From Dillenia suffruticosa (taxonomy: Eukaryota; Streptophyta; Magnoliopsida; Dilleniales; Dilleniaceae): a stretch of DNA of 64,000 bases. A model generated the notes under the pieces. The model did not search any database. It was not told the origin of the DNA and saw only the letters and a program-made list of their open reading frames with translations. Shown here one piece after another: positions 1-12,154 of the stretch. The position numbers and the translations under genes were made by a program. The stretch lies in the NCBI GenBank assembly GCA_033439265.1, contig JAVTVX010000013.1, forward strand, positions 6,660,501 to 6,724,500, given 5' to 3'. Every line of letters begins with the position of its first letter. Within the stretch, counting starts at the first letter, position 1.

Positions 1-288
1 AATATATTGTTACTTATATTCACCTTATGATGCCTGCTTTGTAACCTGTATGCTTCTAAGAGGCAAGCACAAAAATGATAAGGAACAATGGTAGATCTTT
101 GATACTATACCTAGCCTGATATCACTGCCAATAGAGAGAAGGAAGAGGAATTCTCAAGTCACACCACTGTTAATTTGCCATTTAAGGATCAAGAACTTTG
201 TCTTACTAAGCTTTGTCTTTGCACCAAGTTCTTTTTGTCCATCTAAAAGTTTATCTTACTGTGCTGAGTATTTCTTCTTTATTTTTAG

Positions 289-3200
289 GTCCTTTTTCAA
301 AAGATCTTTTTCAGATGGAAATATTCTTCATGAAAGCAGCTCTCCTATGTCAGCTGCAAATGCCAGGCAGAGCAAAGATTGTAACTCAGCTACACCAAGT
401 AGATTGCATGGAGGAAACAAAGTTTTGTCAGAGTCGACCCCAGAGATTTCAAGCGCGGAAAGTGATGTAGCCTTTTCAAGGTAGTACTTTGTAAACATGT
501 GCTTCGCATGCCGATAAAAATTCAAAATTTGTAGACTACATAATATATATATTATATAATTGTTAGAGTCCCTGGTGCAAATGATAATCTAAATAAGGAC
601 ATAAGCTGAAACTCATTAAACTTGTGAATTTTATGTTAAATTCCATTAAATTTATTATTTGGGTCCTTTACTTAATAGTTTGACAATCTTGAACTCATAA
701 GGGGCTAAACATGAAATATTATATGATGGACTATGGAGGAATTGATTAAGATAACAATACTCTTAATTTGTGATTTTCATGAATTAAAACTCTATAAGAT
801 AATTTTTTGGGATTCTAAATAGTTGCATCGTATTAAATGAGCAGGGTAAGCTTGGAATGTCAAAATGATCTTAAGAGAGGCCAACAATATGGGAATATTG
901 AAAGAAGAAAAAAAAAAAGAGACTGCTTAAAATATACCACTTGTACAACTGGTTGATTCTTCCAACTTTTCTATTGTGTTTGTTTACTTATTAGTGCATC
1001 CATTCTACAGCTTAAGTGTCATATAATGGTTCTATATGTAGACCATTATAAATTGGTGAAGTGTCCATTCTTCAACTTTATATAAGTTGCACGATATAAT
1101 GGTAAATGAGCTGGTACTCTATAACTACATCTAGTTTTTTCTTCTTCTTCTGCCCTTTTTTTCCCCACCTAAATGTGTAGGATGAAATTTATCTTGGAGG
1201 AGATCAAGGGTAGGAGAGTATCACACCTATGGTTTGAGAGAACTCAAAGCAATTTTTCTGGAGAATTGAAATTCTTATTCAACCTTAAATGATAAGGTCA
1301 CAGTACAGACAATTAACTTTAAGGAAATAGATGCTATCAGAAAACTAAATTTAGAAACTCCTAATTACCCTAATTTAACTCTAGTAAGAAAGAAAATAGA
1401 GAGAACATGCTAAATAGTTAGATACCAAAAATGGAAACTAACTTAACTAACAAACTTCTAAAAAGAAAAAATCCTGCTGCAGGAGAGTACTCCAACAATA
1501 CTTGTGAATGGTACTCCCCAAAAAAGGATCCAACCATTGGAGCTCTGATCCCTTATCAATGTTTGTCTTCTATGGTACTACATTTGGTATCATTTCTGTG
1601 TATACAACACCTATTCATTGGCAGTTTGTGAGACCACAGTGATTTGCTAATTTCAATATAGTCTACCATGAGCCTGAGAATATGCAATTTGAATTGCTGG
1701 GAGATTTTTTGTGACAATTACAGGTTCATTCTCAGTCTATCCTGAAATATTGCTCTTTTATTTACCTTCGTCCTCATTGCATTTTGTAACTATAAACTAT
1801 GCAGCACAGATGCTTTATGATAGACATCTGTACCTCGTCACAAACTTGTCCAAATTGACCTTAAGAAGGGTCTGTGAGTATTGGGGCTATTGTTATTTGT
1901 TAGTAACCACATTCTTGGTCTCAGCTAAACTTATTCCAACCTTTTCTTCCTGCTGGTATTCGCTTCAAGATATTTGAATGTACATCACAGTTGATGATTT
2001 GCATACATTTTGGATCTGTTTATGTACTTTCAAACTAGAGTTCAATTCTCTAGAGAAAAGTCATATTCCTTTTTCATTTCAATTCTTTGTTCTCATGTAG
2101 GTTTACTCCATCAATGTCCCGAAGGCATCTTTTCGTGGAAATGCAAGGCAATCGTTGCGTTGAAAGCAATCATATTCTTTTCAATGATCATAATGATGAT
2201 GTATTCAACTGTTCAAACTTTGTTGATTTGGACTGGTTATCATCATCTGGAAATTCATGTGAAGAAGAATCCCATGAAAGGTAATGTTATTTAGTACGGA
2301 GCGAAATGTGAAATCTAAGACATGATTGAGAACTATCAAAGGCAAACTTAAATAAACTCGGGAAAGTCAATGGCAGGGTATGCAAAGGTGAAATTGATAT
2401 CTGGTCAATAGAAAAAATGTAGGGTCATGGTGTTTCGTAGTCTCAAATACTTGACAATATTGTGGTCTATCTTTGACTCTTGGAACTTGTTTTGGTTTTT
2501 AATTGTAGTGGTGCTTATGGTATGGGTAAATTGTATTTAATATTTAAACATTTTTCTTCTTCCGAATAAAATTTGTCTTGTTATTTGAGCAGATTTTCAT
2601 TTTATTCTTTGCATATAATATTAAGGTATGATGAATTCTTCTTCTTCTTCTAAATAACATACTATGTGTTTTTATTTGGATAAGCATTTCATTTTCTTCT
2701 TTGCATATGGCCGGATGGATAAAGTGGAAAAATTTATTGAGAATATGGTGTGACCGCAAGATTTCAACTTGATTAAAGGGGAAAATTTTCTATAAAACCG
2801 CAATATGCTTTGCAGAATGGAGTGTTAGGAACTTAAAAATCAACCCATGAAAAGTAAGTGTGGCCATTATGAGATCTTAAAGTGGATTAGTGATGACAAG
2901 AAAAGATGGGATTCGATTTGAATATTGTAGCCTCAATGGGAGAAAAGAGGAGAAAAAATAGATTATTAGATGATTTGATCAAGTACAGTCAAGACCTTTT
3001 CATGCCCTACTGAAAGAATGATCATATACCATGCGAAGGTGCTCCAAGGTCTAGAGGAGACTTGAAATTGTTATTCTTTCAAAAACAGATTCTCCAATTT
3101 GCTATTGAAATATATGTTAAGTCTCTCGACCCATTCTAATGCATTTAATTGAATGTTGAATTTTCTAGAAAAGAATAACTGTTGTTATCTGTCTATCATT

Positions 3201-4877
3201 TGGGACTTTTATCTAAAATTTAGGCATTCTATTTCTACCTTTATCTCTAAAAAGGAAAAAGAAAAATGCCCTTTTCCTTTTGTAAGCCTTTGACAATAAA
3301 AAAAATGGGTGTGTTCAGTAGTGAAATATGATACGCCACTGATTTAGTGCTTTATCATGAATTCCTAGCATTTCCATCTTCTTCTCCCCCTCCCCTTTTT
3401 TTGGGGATAAGTATGTCATTTCCATCTTTACAGGTCATTTTGGAGTTGCTTAGCCATAAGTTTAGTTTTTATGGTTTTGGCTGGCAACTTTTTTATTTCT
3501 TTTCAAATAAGTCTTATTCTCTTCTTTTTGAATTGGCTGCAGGTCACTGCTTACCAGTTCTCCAATTGCTGGGCAATCCTCAGAGAATGTTGTAAATGGA
3601 ATATCAGAAGAAACAAATCCTTCCACTAGTGAATATGGATCTAGTATGAAGGTTAGCACCTCCTTTCTTACTGGATGGCAATACATGAATTTGTCGGGAG
3701 TATTCTGCTGCCAAGCACTTTTTTCTTTTCTTGGCTAGTGGGGGCTGATAAGTAAGAATTTGTTTTAGATAAAAGATGATTCTGATGGAAGTAAAGAAGA
3801 TAGATCACTTACACTGGGCATGTACTTTATACACCACATAAATCTCCAGCATGTACATTTTACATGTTTCATACAGTCTTTTGGGTGAGCTCCTATTAGT
3901 TTATTAGTATAATTGAAGATTTTGAGCACATTCATAGAAGTTCCTAAACCATCCCACAGTTAGCTTTGACCTTATTTTTCCTTGTGAAGTCACTCAGTTC
4001 TGGTTTGGTGCATAGGATGAGGAGAGGATTGGATTTTATTAGCCTAAAATTAGTCTAATCCTATAGTTGTTATCAAGAGGACTAATTTTAGTTTATGGCC
4101 TAATTTATCCAAAGTGCAACAGTTTTCCCCGATGAGTCCCACCCATACCCATGTGATTGAGTGGAAATAAATGACTTAATTGAAATTATCCATATCTGTA
4201 CTTACAAGTAAATAAACACACACACACACACACACACATATGTATGCACATACGTATACACTCAAATATATATCTAACATAATAAGACACATTTCATCCT
4301 AGGTTATCCAAGGTCAAACTCAATGCATCAATAATTATCCATGCAATCTAATCCGATACCATCCCCATTAGTCCAATCTTATTCTATCCTAGCCGCGTGC
4401 TAAATACCTGGTGTTTAGATGTGGCAAATAGTATGTCTAGTTGAATTTTCTGGTTTAAATTCTTGGTCAAGCAATCCTGGCAGGAGATCATAACTTGGAC
4501 AGGAATGGATTACATGCTTTCATCTGACTACTAGAAGCATGAACAAGTAATATTCCCATCAAACAAAAGTTTAATACATAAATCTTGAAAAAGAAAGGAC
4601 TTTCTCTACCCATAAAAGAAAACAAAATTTTGCTTTAGCCCTGTCCTACCAATGCTAAGAGTTTTGATGAAGTAAATGATTTTGTTACTATGCAATGCTA
4701 AGAGTTTTGGGTTGTTTATTTTCCCTGTTTAACACAATGAGGCACTTTTTCCTCCATGCGTTCTACAGAGAAGTGAGCAAACAGGAACAGAAATAGTGCG
4801 AAATTCTAATGTTTTGGAGGAATTCTCAGATAGTTTTGTGCAGTGGGTAACCTATGGACAGACACTATGTCATTGAT
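289..4877 (+). CDS. 3' part of an unrecognised Ser/Asn-rich plant protein (5' end outside window)
   Basis: I do not recognise the family. Exons that join in phase are 289-480, 2101-2280, 3543-3651 and 4769-4877 (stop TGA at 4875-4877). Each internal border has AG before and GT after, and the split codons close (AG|G at the first two joins, phase 0 at the last). The deduced segment is hydrophilic, rich in Ser, Asn and Glu, with the pieces HLFVEMQGNRCVESNH and DLDWLSSSGNSCEEES and no visible enzyme motif or membrane span. An optional exon beginning at 3769 (IKDDSDGSKEDRS) is open but its donor would break the frame into the last exon, so I left it out; it may be an alternative end. Upstream exons are off the left edge. 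Downstream, 4878 to about 5730 is probably 3' UTR. The exon structure is fairly secure; the function is unknown. Confidence 0.55.
4216..4238. repeat. (AC)n microsatellite
   Basis: About 11 to 12 AC units, inside the last intron of the leftmost gene and followed by a tatgtatgcacatacgtata tract. Confidence 0.9.
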
Positions 4878-5730
4878 CTTCATCAGTAATTTCCATCCTT
4901 GCTTAGCTCATCCCGGACAATGGGTGACAGAGAGGACATACAGAAAAATGCATGCAGATGGAAATGAGGTGCATGCCACAATGATACAACTTCCAAATTT
5001 TTTCTTGCTAGACCTATAAAGAGCACTCTTAGTCCTCGTGTATTGACTTGCATATTGCTTTGTTCGGGAAATTGGTCCAGACCTAATAATAAAGTACAAG
5101 AGTAACTAGTGGACGGTCAAATTCTTTTTGGAGCTCACCCCTTCGTTTGTTCCCCTTTTTTTGGGCTCAAAAGTAGATGGATTGGTTAGGTAGTAGTCTT
5201 GTACATAGATGTACTCTGCTCATGGGAGCTCCAGTGTTACAAATTCAGGAAAATGATTCTTTCGATTTCATGATGTTTATTAGTGGTGTGCAGTAAAGTG
5301 ATACATTCTTTAAAGCCTTTTGTGAGAAGTCCAGCTGCAAATAAGGATACTAACCTAGAGGTTAGGACTAAATTGGTCCAGGTAACTCGTTTTGCCAGAC
5401 GAAATTGAGAATCTTGTTGGTCATACATTAGCCTGGACATTTAGAAACCTTCCAAACACTGGATCAATTAACCTGGACTTTAGATTTTCATGTTGGTCAT
5501 GCCAATGTGATCTTATGCCTTCAATCCATCTTTCTTTTTCTGTTGACTCCATCGATATGCTCTCAAATGTTGGGGTTTGATGCAACTAAAAGAATTATTG
5601 AAGTAAGTTCGAATGGAAGAATAAAATCATGTGCAATGCTTTTGCTCAATGTCAGTAATCTCATTCTGTATCTACCACCCGCTGGTGCCGAGTATCGCTG
5701 TTCCATGGACAATCAAAGTGTTTGAATAGA

Positions 5731-6283
5731 TAAGAATTGTAGGTTCTATTGTGAGAACCGGCAGAAATTATGAATGTTAATACAAATATGAGTTTCAAAA
5801 TTTCTGCGGGGGCGGAAGAAACTTACTAGTGGCAGTGGGTACTCTTTTTTAATGTGAATATCCTATCATAAAGCAATGGAATTTTGTATAAAATTTACAA
5901 TTTTAATCGGATTTAAAATGATTATTAAATATCGATAATTTATATATATCGAAAAAAAAAGCAATGAAATTTGACGTCTCTTATTCCCATCACTTTTTTT
6001 TTTTAATTTCAGTTTCAAATTAAGTTACCCATTTTAATGGTGATGCACAACTTTAGGTTAGTTGTGTTAAAATCATTAGTTTTTTCGATACAAAAAAATT
6101 ATTAATATAATAATAATTTAATTTTTTAGGGGAAAATATATTTTTACATCCAAATTTTTATTTTCCTATTAAAAAATATGTAACAGGTTTTATAAAAATA
6201 AACTGAGACGAGTTGGACTCCATTAGAATTTCTCTAACTTTGAACCCATTGTAATAAGCACAAACACAGCAACAAAACATACT
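5731..6283. other. AT-rich spacer
   Basis: This lies between the leftmost gene and the Mutator-like element. It is AT-rich with several poly-A and poly-T runs. I see no coding or RNA gene. Confidence 0.5.
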
Positions 6284-6292
6284 AAAGATCAA

Positions 6293-6435
6293 GAGACATG
6301 TTCCCAAATGACCCATAAAAAAAAAAAAATTAAAATAATCCCGACCTAAAAAAATTTCCCTAAATAACCCGAATTTATCGCGTTTTGGAGACGCGACATA
6401 CTGTGTCGCGTCTCCAAAACCCGACAACCCAAAGT

Positions 6436-6476
<41 letters not shown>

Positions 6477-7083
6477 GGAGTTCGCGGGGGAGGGAGAGAG
6501 GGGAGGAGAGCGGCAGGGGAGGGAGGAGGGCGGCGGGGGAAGGAGAGAGAGGGGAGGACCGCGGCGGGGTGCGGAGGGGGGAGGGACGGAGAGAGAGAGG
6601 GGAGAGGGCCGCGGAGGGGGGAGGGAGAGAGAGAGGGAGGGCCGCGGAGGGGAAGGCCGTGGGGGGTGAGGGGGAGGGAGAGAGAGAGGGAGGGCCGCGG
6701 GTGGGCGGAGGGCCGCGGGGGGCGGAGGGGGGGAGGGGGGAGGAGGGCCACGGGTGGGCGGAGGGCCACGGGGGGCGGAGGGGGAGGAGAGAGACACAGC
6801 GGAGGGGGAAGGGAGAGAGAGAGGGAGGGCCGCGGGGGGGCGGAGGGGGCGTCCCCCCGCGGCCCTCCCTCTCTCTCTCCCTCCCCCCTTCGCTGTCTCT
6901 CTCCTCCCCCTCCGCCCCCCGCGGCCCTCCCTCTCTCTCTCCCTTCCCCCTCCGCGGCCCTCTCCCCTCTCTCTCTCCCTCCCTCCCCCCTCCGCACCCC
7001 GCCGCGGTCCTCCCCTCTCTCTCCTCCCCTCGCCGCCCCCTGCCGCTCTCCTCCCCTCTCTCCCTCCCCCTGCGGACTCTTCT

Positions 7084-7121
<38 letters not shown>

Positions 7122-7236
7122 ACTTTGGGTTGTCGCGTCTTGGAGACACGACAAATTCGGATTATTTGGGGAAATTTTTTTGGGTTTGGATTGTTTTAAA
7201 AATTTTTTTTTCTGGGGTCATTTGGGAACATGTCTC
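6293..7236. mobile_element. Non-autonomous Mutator-like (MULE) foldback element, 944 bp
   Basis: The outer ends are perfect inverted repeats, gagacatgttccc at 6293 and gggaacatgtctc ending at 7236. They are flanked by identical 9-bp copies of aaagatcaa at 6284-6292 and 7237-7245. A 9-bp TSD with long TIRs is characteristic of Mutator-like elements. Inverted similarity continues inward through aaaaaaatttccc, gaattt.tcg and acaacccaaagtc. It then passes into a purine-rich left arm (GA and GGGA repeats, about 6436-6840) and a complementary pyrimidine-rich right arm (about 6855-7120), which meet at a short GC-rich loop. The left arm is longer, so it has gained internal repeats. Six-frame translation gives several 180-280-residue frames of Arg/Glu/Gly or Pro/Ser/Leu; these are low-complexity artefacts. 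No transposase is present, so any movement would need a MULE elsewhere. Confidence 0.88.
6383..6419. repeat. Perfect 16-bp hairpin inside the left MULE arm
   Basis: ttttggagacgcgaca (6383-6398) and tgtcgcgtctccaaaa (6404-6419) are exact reverse complements around a 5-nt loop. The right arm has only a shorter, imperfect counterpart near 7131-7153, so this small palindrome distinguishes the two ends. Confidence 0.9.
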
Positions 7237-7245
7237 AAAGATCAA

Positions 7246-8640
7246 ACCCGAGTTGGATTTGGGGGAGCAATGAGCTTAATAATAACCACAAGAAATACTC
7301 TATGACTCAATTCTGAGTTTATCAAGGTTATAAATGAGAAATTTAGACCGATTTGGGTTTACTCAACTGAATGTGGAGTTAAATACTCTTAAATATGATC
7401 AAAATTCAATTCCTGTCGGGAGTATCAGGCTCTCTGTGTATGGAGCGTTTTCCGTTAAGAGACTTGTCGTCCAAAAAGAGTTACTGTAATTGTCGGTCCA
7501 GATTAGTCGAGACGAAATTTTAAATAACAGACGGTGTCCGAAATATGATAAAAAAAAGAGAGAAATTTAGTTATTATCTTTTAAGTATGCAATTATAAAT
7601 TTATTGAGAACGTGCATTTTGCAACGGATTTATATTAATTTTGTAATATTTGGATTTAGGGTTTAGTACAAACTGAATTTTATAGTTATTGAATTTTGAC
7701 GGAGGATATCTATAATTCTAGGGGCAGCACAGTAACTTTGTGTTGGTTCTATCATTCTACGGAGGGGTGGACCCAGCAAGGACCGTGGCACGATAAACCC
7801 AAAAATGGAAAATTGGACGTATAGTTTTTAGATCACGATAAAATTTAAATATCGATCGATAAAATAAAAATAAAAATTCTGAGTTAGATTTTAAGTTTTT
7901 TGGATGAAAAATTTATTATTTTTGCAGGCAACTTTGTACATAAATCTCCCTTTTTTCACATATCCTTTGTAAACACTCGTCATAGTATCTCTACTCACGT
8001 ACGATAGTTTGGCATGTGTTCAATTAGGCTATTAGAATAAAATTTGTTTTTCCTTTTTAAAATTTTAAAATTAGGGTAGTTATAAATGCATATGAAAAAT
8101 TATAAATCATATCTAATATTGACTTCGTTCTGATTTTTCTCTTAGGTATTTCAAATCAAAATCTTTATTTTAATTAATTTATAAATCGTTTTTGTTTTTT
8201 AAGTTATAATACTCAAAAATGGATTTCATATTATCTTTTTCAAGTAGTGAAATTTAATTTAATTTTATACTTTATTTTTTCAAGAACATAATTTTTTTCT
8301 AAATAAATTTCATATTTTATTTTATTCGATCAGCTAATTTTTTTTATTTGATTCTAATCATAAGGTAAGAATATCTGATGAAAAACTTTTATAAATTGAA
8401 CTCCACGTATTGTTAGTTTCCAATCTCATAAACCACATGAGATTATTTACAATTTCTCCTATCATTTTTATGGTATTACTGCACTAATAATTGGAAATAT
8501 TAATAATAAGTAATTTTTATATTTTTATATAAAAAATAAATACAATGGCCTGGCTTGGTACGGTAGGAATTTAAAAAGCAAAGTGGGCCGGGCTTTACAA
8601 AAAACGGTTTGGGTTAGTGCAAGGGGAAGGATGTACGGAA
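7246..8640. other. AT-rich spacer upstream of the FYVE gene leader
   Basis: Mostly AT-rich sequence with poly-A and poly-T runs and no convincing reading frame. The end nearest the FYVE gene presumably holds its promoter; tatataaaaaataaata near 8527 is TATA-like, but I cannot place a start site. Confidence 0.4.
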
Positions 8641-8833
8641 GCCCAAAAGAGAGAGAGAAATCTTAGATCGCAATCTTGCCGTCCACACATACACGCACGG
8701 AGCTCGGATCAGAACAAAGAAAAGAAGACGTCTTGGGCGGACTAACAGCTTGCCTCGATAGCAAGGGAGGGTTTTCGCTTCCGCTACCTCACGACTGCAA
8801 TTCCAAATCCACTTTGCCATCTCTACGATACAG
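8641..8833 (+). other. Probable 5' UTR exon of the FYVE-SYLF gene
   Basis: This stretch is GC-richer than its surroundings, begins near a gagagagagaaat tract, and ends at a good donor (cgatacag|gtgcc, 8833/8834). The coding exon starts at 13343 just after an acceptor (gatgtag, ending at 13342), three bases before its ATG. A 4.5-kb leader intron is therefore the simplest reading. The left boundary is a guess and no transcript evidence is available here. Confidence 0.4.
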
Positions 8834-10026
8834 GTGCCTTTCTATCTTTTCTCTCTCTACAATCTTAGATTTTCTTCCATGGCCCAGTTGTGTTTGTTAT
8901 AAGGGCGCGTGGGATGAGACTCTCTCTCTCTATGAAACCCTAGGCGATTGGTTCGTCTGGAGTCATATTACATTTCCTTTTTATGGTTTTCATTGAAACT
9001 TGTTTGCAGAATATCTGAAAAGTAAATTTCGATTGCACCGTCGTCCTGTGACGAAATAATGGGAAGGGAAAAGTAACTTTGCTTCCTGCGTACTTGGTTT
9101 TGTATCTTAACTTTATTATTATAAAAAGCTGAACATACCTATTTTACATTTTTTCCCTATATTACATCACTTGAAATAAAGGGGAAAAAAAAGAGTCTTC
9201 TTGTGTATAAGTGGGTGTAGCAAACTCGAAACTATGGAGAATTTGGAGAACCTAAGACTCACTCGGGTTAAGGCAAGGAGACCCTCTTTCTTCTTTTCTA
9301 TTCACTCTTGTGGTTGACCCTTTGAGGTGATCTTTTCATAGAGGGGTTCATGCTAATGTTTTCTCTGGTCTTAGAGCGTGGAAGGATGAGATTTCTGTCT
9401 CTCATCTTCAGTTTGTTGATGATACTATTACAATATATCTAAAGGAGCTCGACTGCCTTCACTGTTCCTGCTGTAGTAAAAACATAATTTGACGCTAGAT
9501 TGCGGTGTTTTTGCTGAGGGTTTTAGAGATAAGATTATCGTGCTTAACATTTTTGCAAGAGTTTATACGCTTCAGATTAATATGGCCAAAAGTGAGCTTC
9601 TTGGCAGTAATGTGACTATTGAGGTTCTTGATCATTTGGTGGGGATTATTAGTTGTACGAGGAGGGAGTAGCCTATCTCTTATTCAGGAGTTCCTTCGGG
9701 TGGTAATCGAAGGAGTTGTGGTTCTGGTGTCTAATTGAGGAGAAGATTTGTAGGAGACTCGATGAACAGAAGGGAGCTTTTCTTACCTTAGGTGGGCTTA
9801 TACACTCCTATCCTTCCGGCCTATCTTGTGTTTCCCTATATTTTTTATTGTTTCTCTCTCTCTCTAGGATTCCTGTTGGGGTAGCACATATGATTGGGAA
9901 GTTGATGTCTTATTTTCTTTTGCTTGAAAGAGGGTTAACTAGGAAAGATCATTTGGTAAGTTGGGATCAAGTTTATTAATTTGAGGGTGGGTTAGGTATC
10001 TATAGTGTTGTATCCATGAATATTTC

Positions 10027-10358
10027 TGTTAGGGGAAAGTCTGCAAACAACAAACTGTTAGAGGGTGTTAAAAGAGTAACAGTCTGTTGTTGAGGGAATA
10101 AAGAGTAACAGTCTACTGTTGAGGGAATATTGGGTGATTAGAATGGAACTTAGGCTATAAATAGGGCATGAAGGGAAATGGGAAGGACATGGAGAAGTAT
10201 TGAATAGTTTCGGAAGTGTGTGGGCAGTCTGCTCTTCGGGAGAGACTGATTCTTTCTTTTTCCTTTTCGTCTGTAAAGTTGAGTTTCTTTGCAGTCAATG
10301 AACGACAGTTCTTGATCACACAAGAACTTTGAATCCCTTCAATTCCCAGTTTCTAACA
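10027..10358 (+). repeat. Left LTR of the gag-only element
   Basis: 332 bp, TG...CA ends. It contains a TATA-like ctataaatagg near 10153 and an internal near-duplicate of agagtaacagtct repeated about 38 bp apart. Confidence 0.92.
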
Positions 10359-10446
10359 ATTGGTCGGATCTGCCATTCTCTTCCCCTGCTCATCCCTGTG
10401 TCTCCTTCTCTCCGCCCTTTTATCTCTTGTCTCTTACAAACTATTC

Positions 10447-11749
10447 ATGACTCAAACGCGAATGGAAACAAGATTGGATACCTTGGAGAAGAGCATTGCT
10501 GAAATCGGGAAGAGCGTCACGACTTTGATAGAGGGGATGAACTAGCAGCGCTCGAAATTGGACAGTCTGCAATCCTTGGAGGAACTGGTTGCAACCCTAC
10601 TCCGTCAAAAGAACAAGGGACGTGATGACATGGGATCTTCGACATCAATCCTCAATGGGGTTCAAGGCAGCCCTTCTGTCAAAATCGGCTCCATTCCCAT
10701 TCTGGGACCACACACTCAATCTCCACCTCCGATCAAAGTCCCTGTGCAAGACGACTTTCACTTTGCCTTGCGATGACTTGATCTTCCTTGCTTTGATGAT
10801 CACGACCCCGCGGCATGGGTTGCTTGCACCGAACAATTTTTCACTATAAATCGTGTCAGCGATGAGATGAAAGTGGCGATGGCGATGGCGATGGTCTCCA
10901 TGGATGGACCAACACTTCATTGGGTTCAATGGCTCTTCGCTCAAAATCAGTCAATCTCTTGGTCTGAACTTACATCAAAACTCTTTGATTGGTTCGGGGG
11001 AGGGTTATCGGCAAACCCCTTCGAAGCGCTAGCATCCACGAAGCAGTCAGGAACAGTCGACGGTTACATCGATGTGTTCGTCGCTAGAGCAGCACTCATC
11101 AAAGGGTTGAGCTCTTCGATTCTTCTAGGTCTGTTCTTGAATGGCCTCAAAGATGAAATCCAAGTACGAATCTGTTTGCACGAAGCCCTCTCTCTCTTCC
11201 GGACCATGAAACTGGCTCGGGAAATGGAGAGAGAAAATTTTTTAAGGTAGGGCCACTATCGGGTAACGAAGACGGAATCCATACTCCTCTCAGGTCGAGA
11301 AAATGGAGCGGGTCTCACCTGCCCACTGGGGTCTCCGACATCCATTTTAACCCGAAACCCCATACCCAAACCCAATTTTCTTTTAACCCGCCTCTCCCCA
11401 ACACTTCTCCTCTTCAATGATCATCCTCCTCCTCTTCTCTTCTACAACCCATTGCGACCACAACAAGAGGTTCCCACCAGTTGTCCCACGAAGAGCTCAT
11501 GGATCTGACTCCAAGGGTTTGTGCTTCAAGTGCAAACAACCTTACCACCCCCTCACAACTGTTCCAACAAGAGCCTTTGTGCAATTATTTTCGGCGATGA
11601 CGAAGCTCCTTCGACTGCCGAAGTTGCTAGGGAAGTCGCAGCTGCAGAAGATTCGCCCTACCATTCGGACATTCATTAGAGAGAAGATAACAGATGCTGG
11701 TCTGCTGGGAGGAATGAAAAAAAAAAAAAAAGTGATGCAACTTGGTTAG
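10447..11749 (+). pseudogene. Broken retrotransposon gag
   Basis: One frame runs from an ATG at 10447 (MTQTRMETRLDTLEKS, a short coiled-coil-like start) to 11250, interrupted by TAG at 10543-10545 and TGA at 10774-10776. It includes the gag-like core WVQWLFAQNQSISWSEL and DGYIDVFVARAALIKGLS, typical of plant Ty3/gypsy capsid regions. A shift then leads to a decayed zinc-knuckle-like CFKCKQPYH and a LEDKAEVSARGN segment that reads almost directly into the right LTR. The nucleocapsid region is damaged and pol is absent. Confidence 0.72.
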
Positions 11750-11822
11750 ACCTTCCAGATTTTAAGGGCCAATTTCCAGGCTTCAGCCTTGAGGACAAGG
11801 CTGAAGTTTCAGCAAGAGGCAA

Positions 11823-12154
11823 TGTTAGGGGAAAGTTTGCAAACAACAAACTGTTAGAGGGTGTTAGAAGAGTAACAGTCTGCTGTTGAGGGAATAAAGA
11901 GTAACAGTCTGTTGTTGAGGGAATATTGGGTGGTTAGAATGGAACTTAGGCTATAAATAGGGCATGAAGGGAAACAGGAAGGACATGGAGAAGTATTGAA
12001 TAGTTTCAAAAGTGTGTGGGCAGTCTGCTCTTAGGGAGTGACTGATTCTTTCTTTTTCCTTTTCGTCTGTAAAGTTGAGTTTCTTTGCAGGCAATGAACG
12101 ACAGTCCTTGATCACACAAGAACTCTAAATCCCTTCGATTCTCAATTTCTAACA
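11823..12154 (+). repeat. Right LTR of the gag-only element
   Basis: 332 bp, aligned base for base with the left LTR without gaps; about 19 substitutions by eye (roughly 6%). Confidence 0.92.

Larger units (their letters stand above)
10027..12154 (+). mobile_element. Non-autonomous gag-only LTR retrotransposon, 2128 bp
   Basis: Two 332-bp direct LTRs (10027-10358 and 11823-12154) start TGTTAGG and end CTAACA. They are bounded by a 5-bp TSD, atttc, at 10022-10026 and 12155-12159. By eye the LTRs differ at about 19 positions. The interior of about 1.46 kb encodes only a broken gag-like frame; protease, reverse transcriptase and integrase are missing. The start of the primer-binding region (tggtcgg, two bases after the left LTR) is weak. 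A purine stretch (agcaagaggc) precedes the right LTR. It inserted into the older LINE. Confidence 0.92.

Noticed and set aside
3769-3825. Extra exon (IKDDSDGSKEDRS) in the leftmost gene
   Set aside because: Its only nearby donor would put the last exon out of frame, while joining 3651 to 4769 keeps the frame. It could still be an alternative 3' end.
4005-4410. Possible MITE with imperfect inverted ends (gcataggat..aggattgga against a reversed ctaggata..agattgga)
   Set aside because: The arms match only in short blocks with gaps, and no TSD was found.
6158-7305. Several 94-279-residue Arg/Glu/Gly- or Pro/Ser-rich open frames on both strands
   Set aside because: They are translations of GA/CT and GGGA/CCCT repeats in a foldback element, with no introns, motif or start context.
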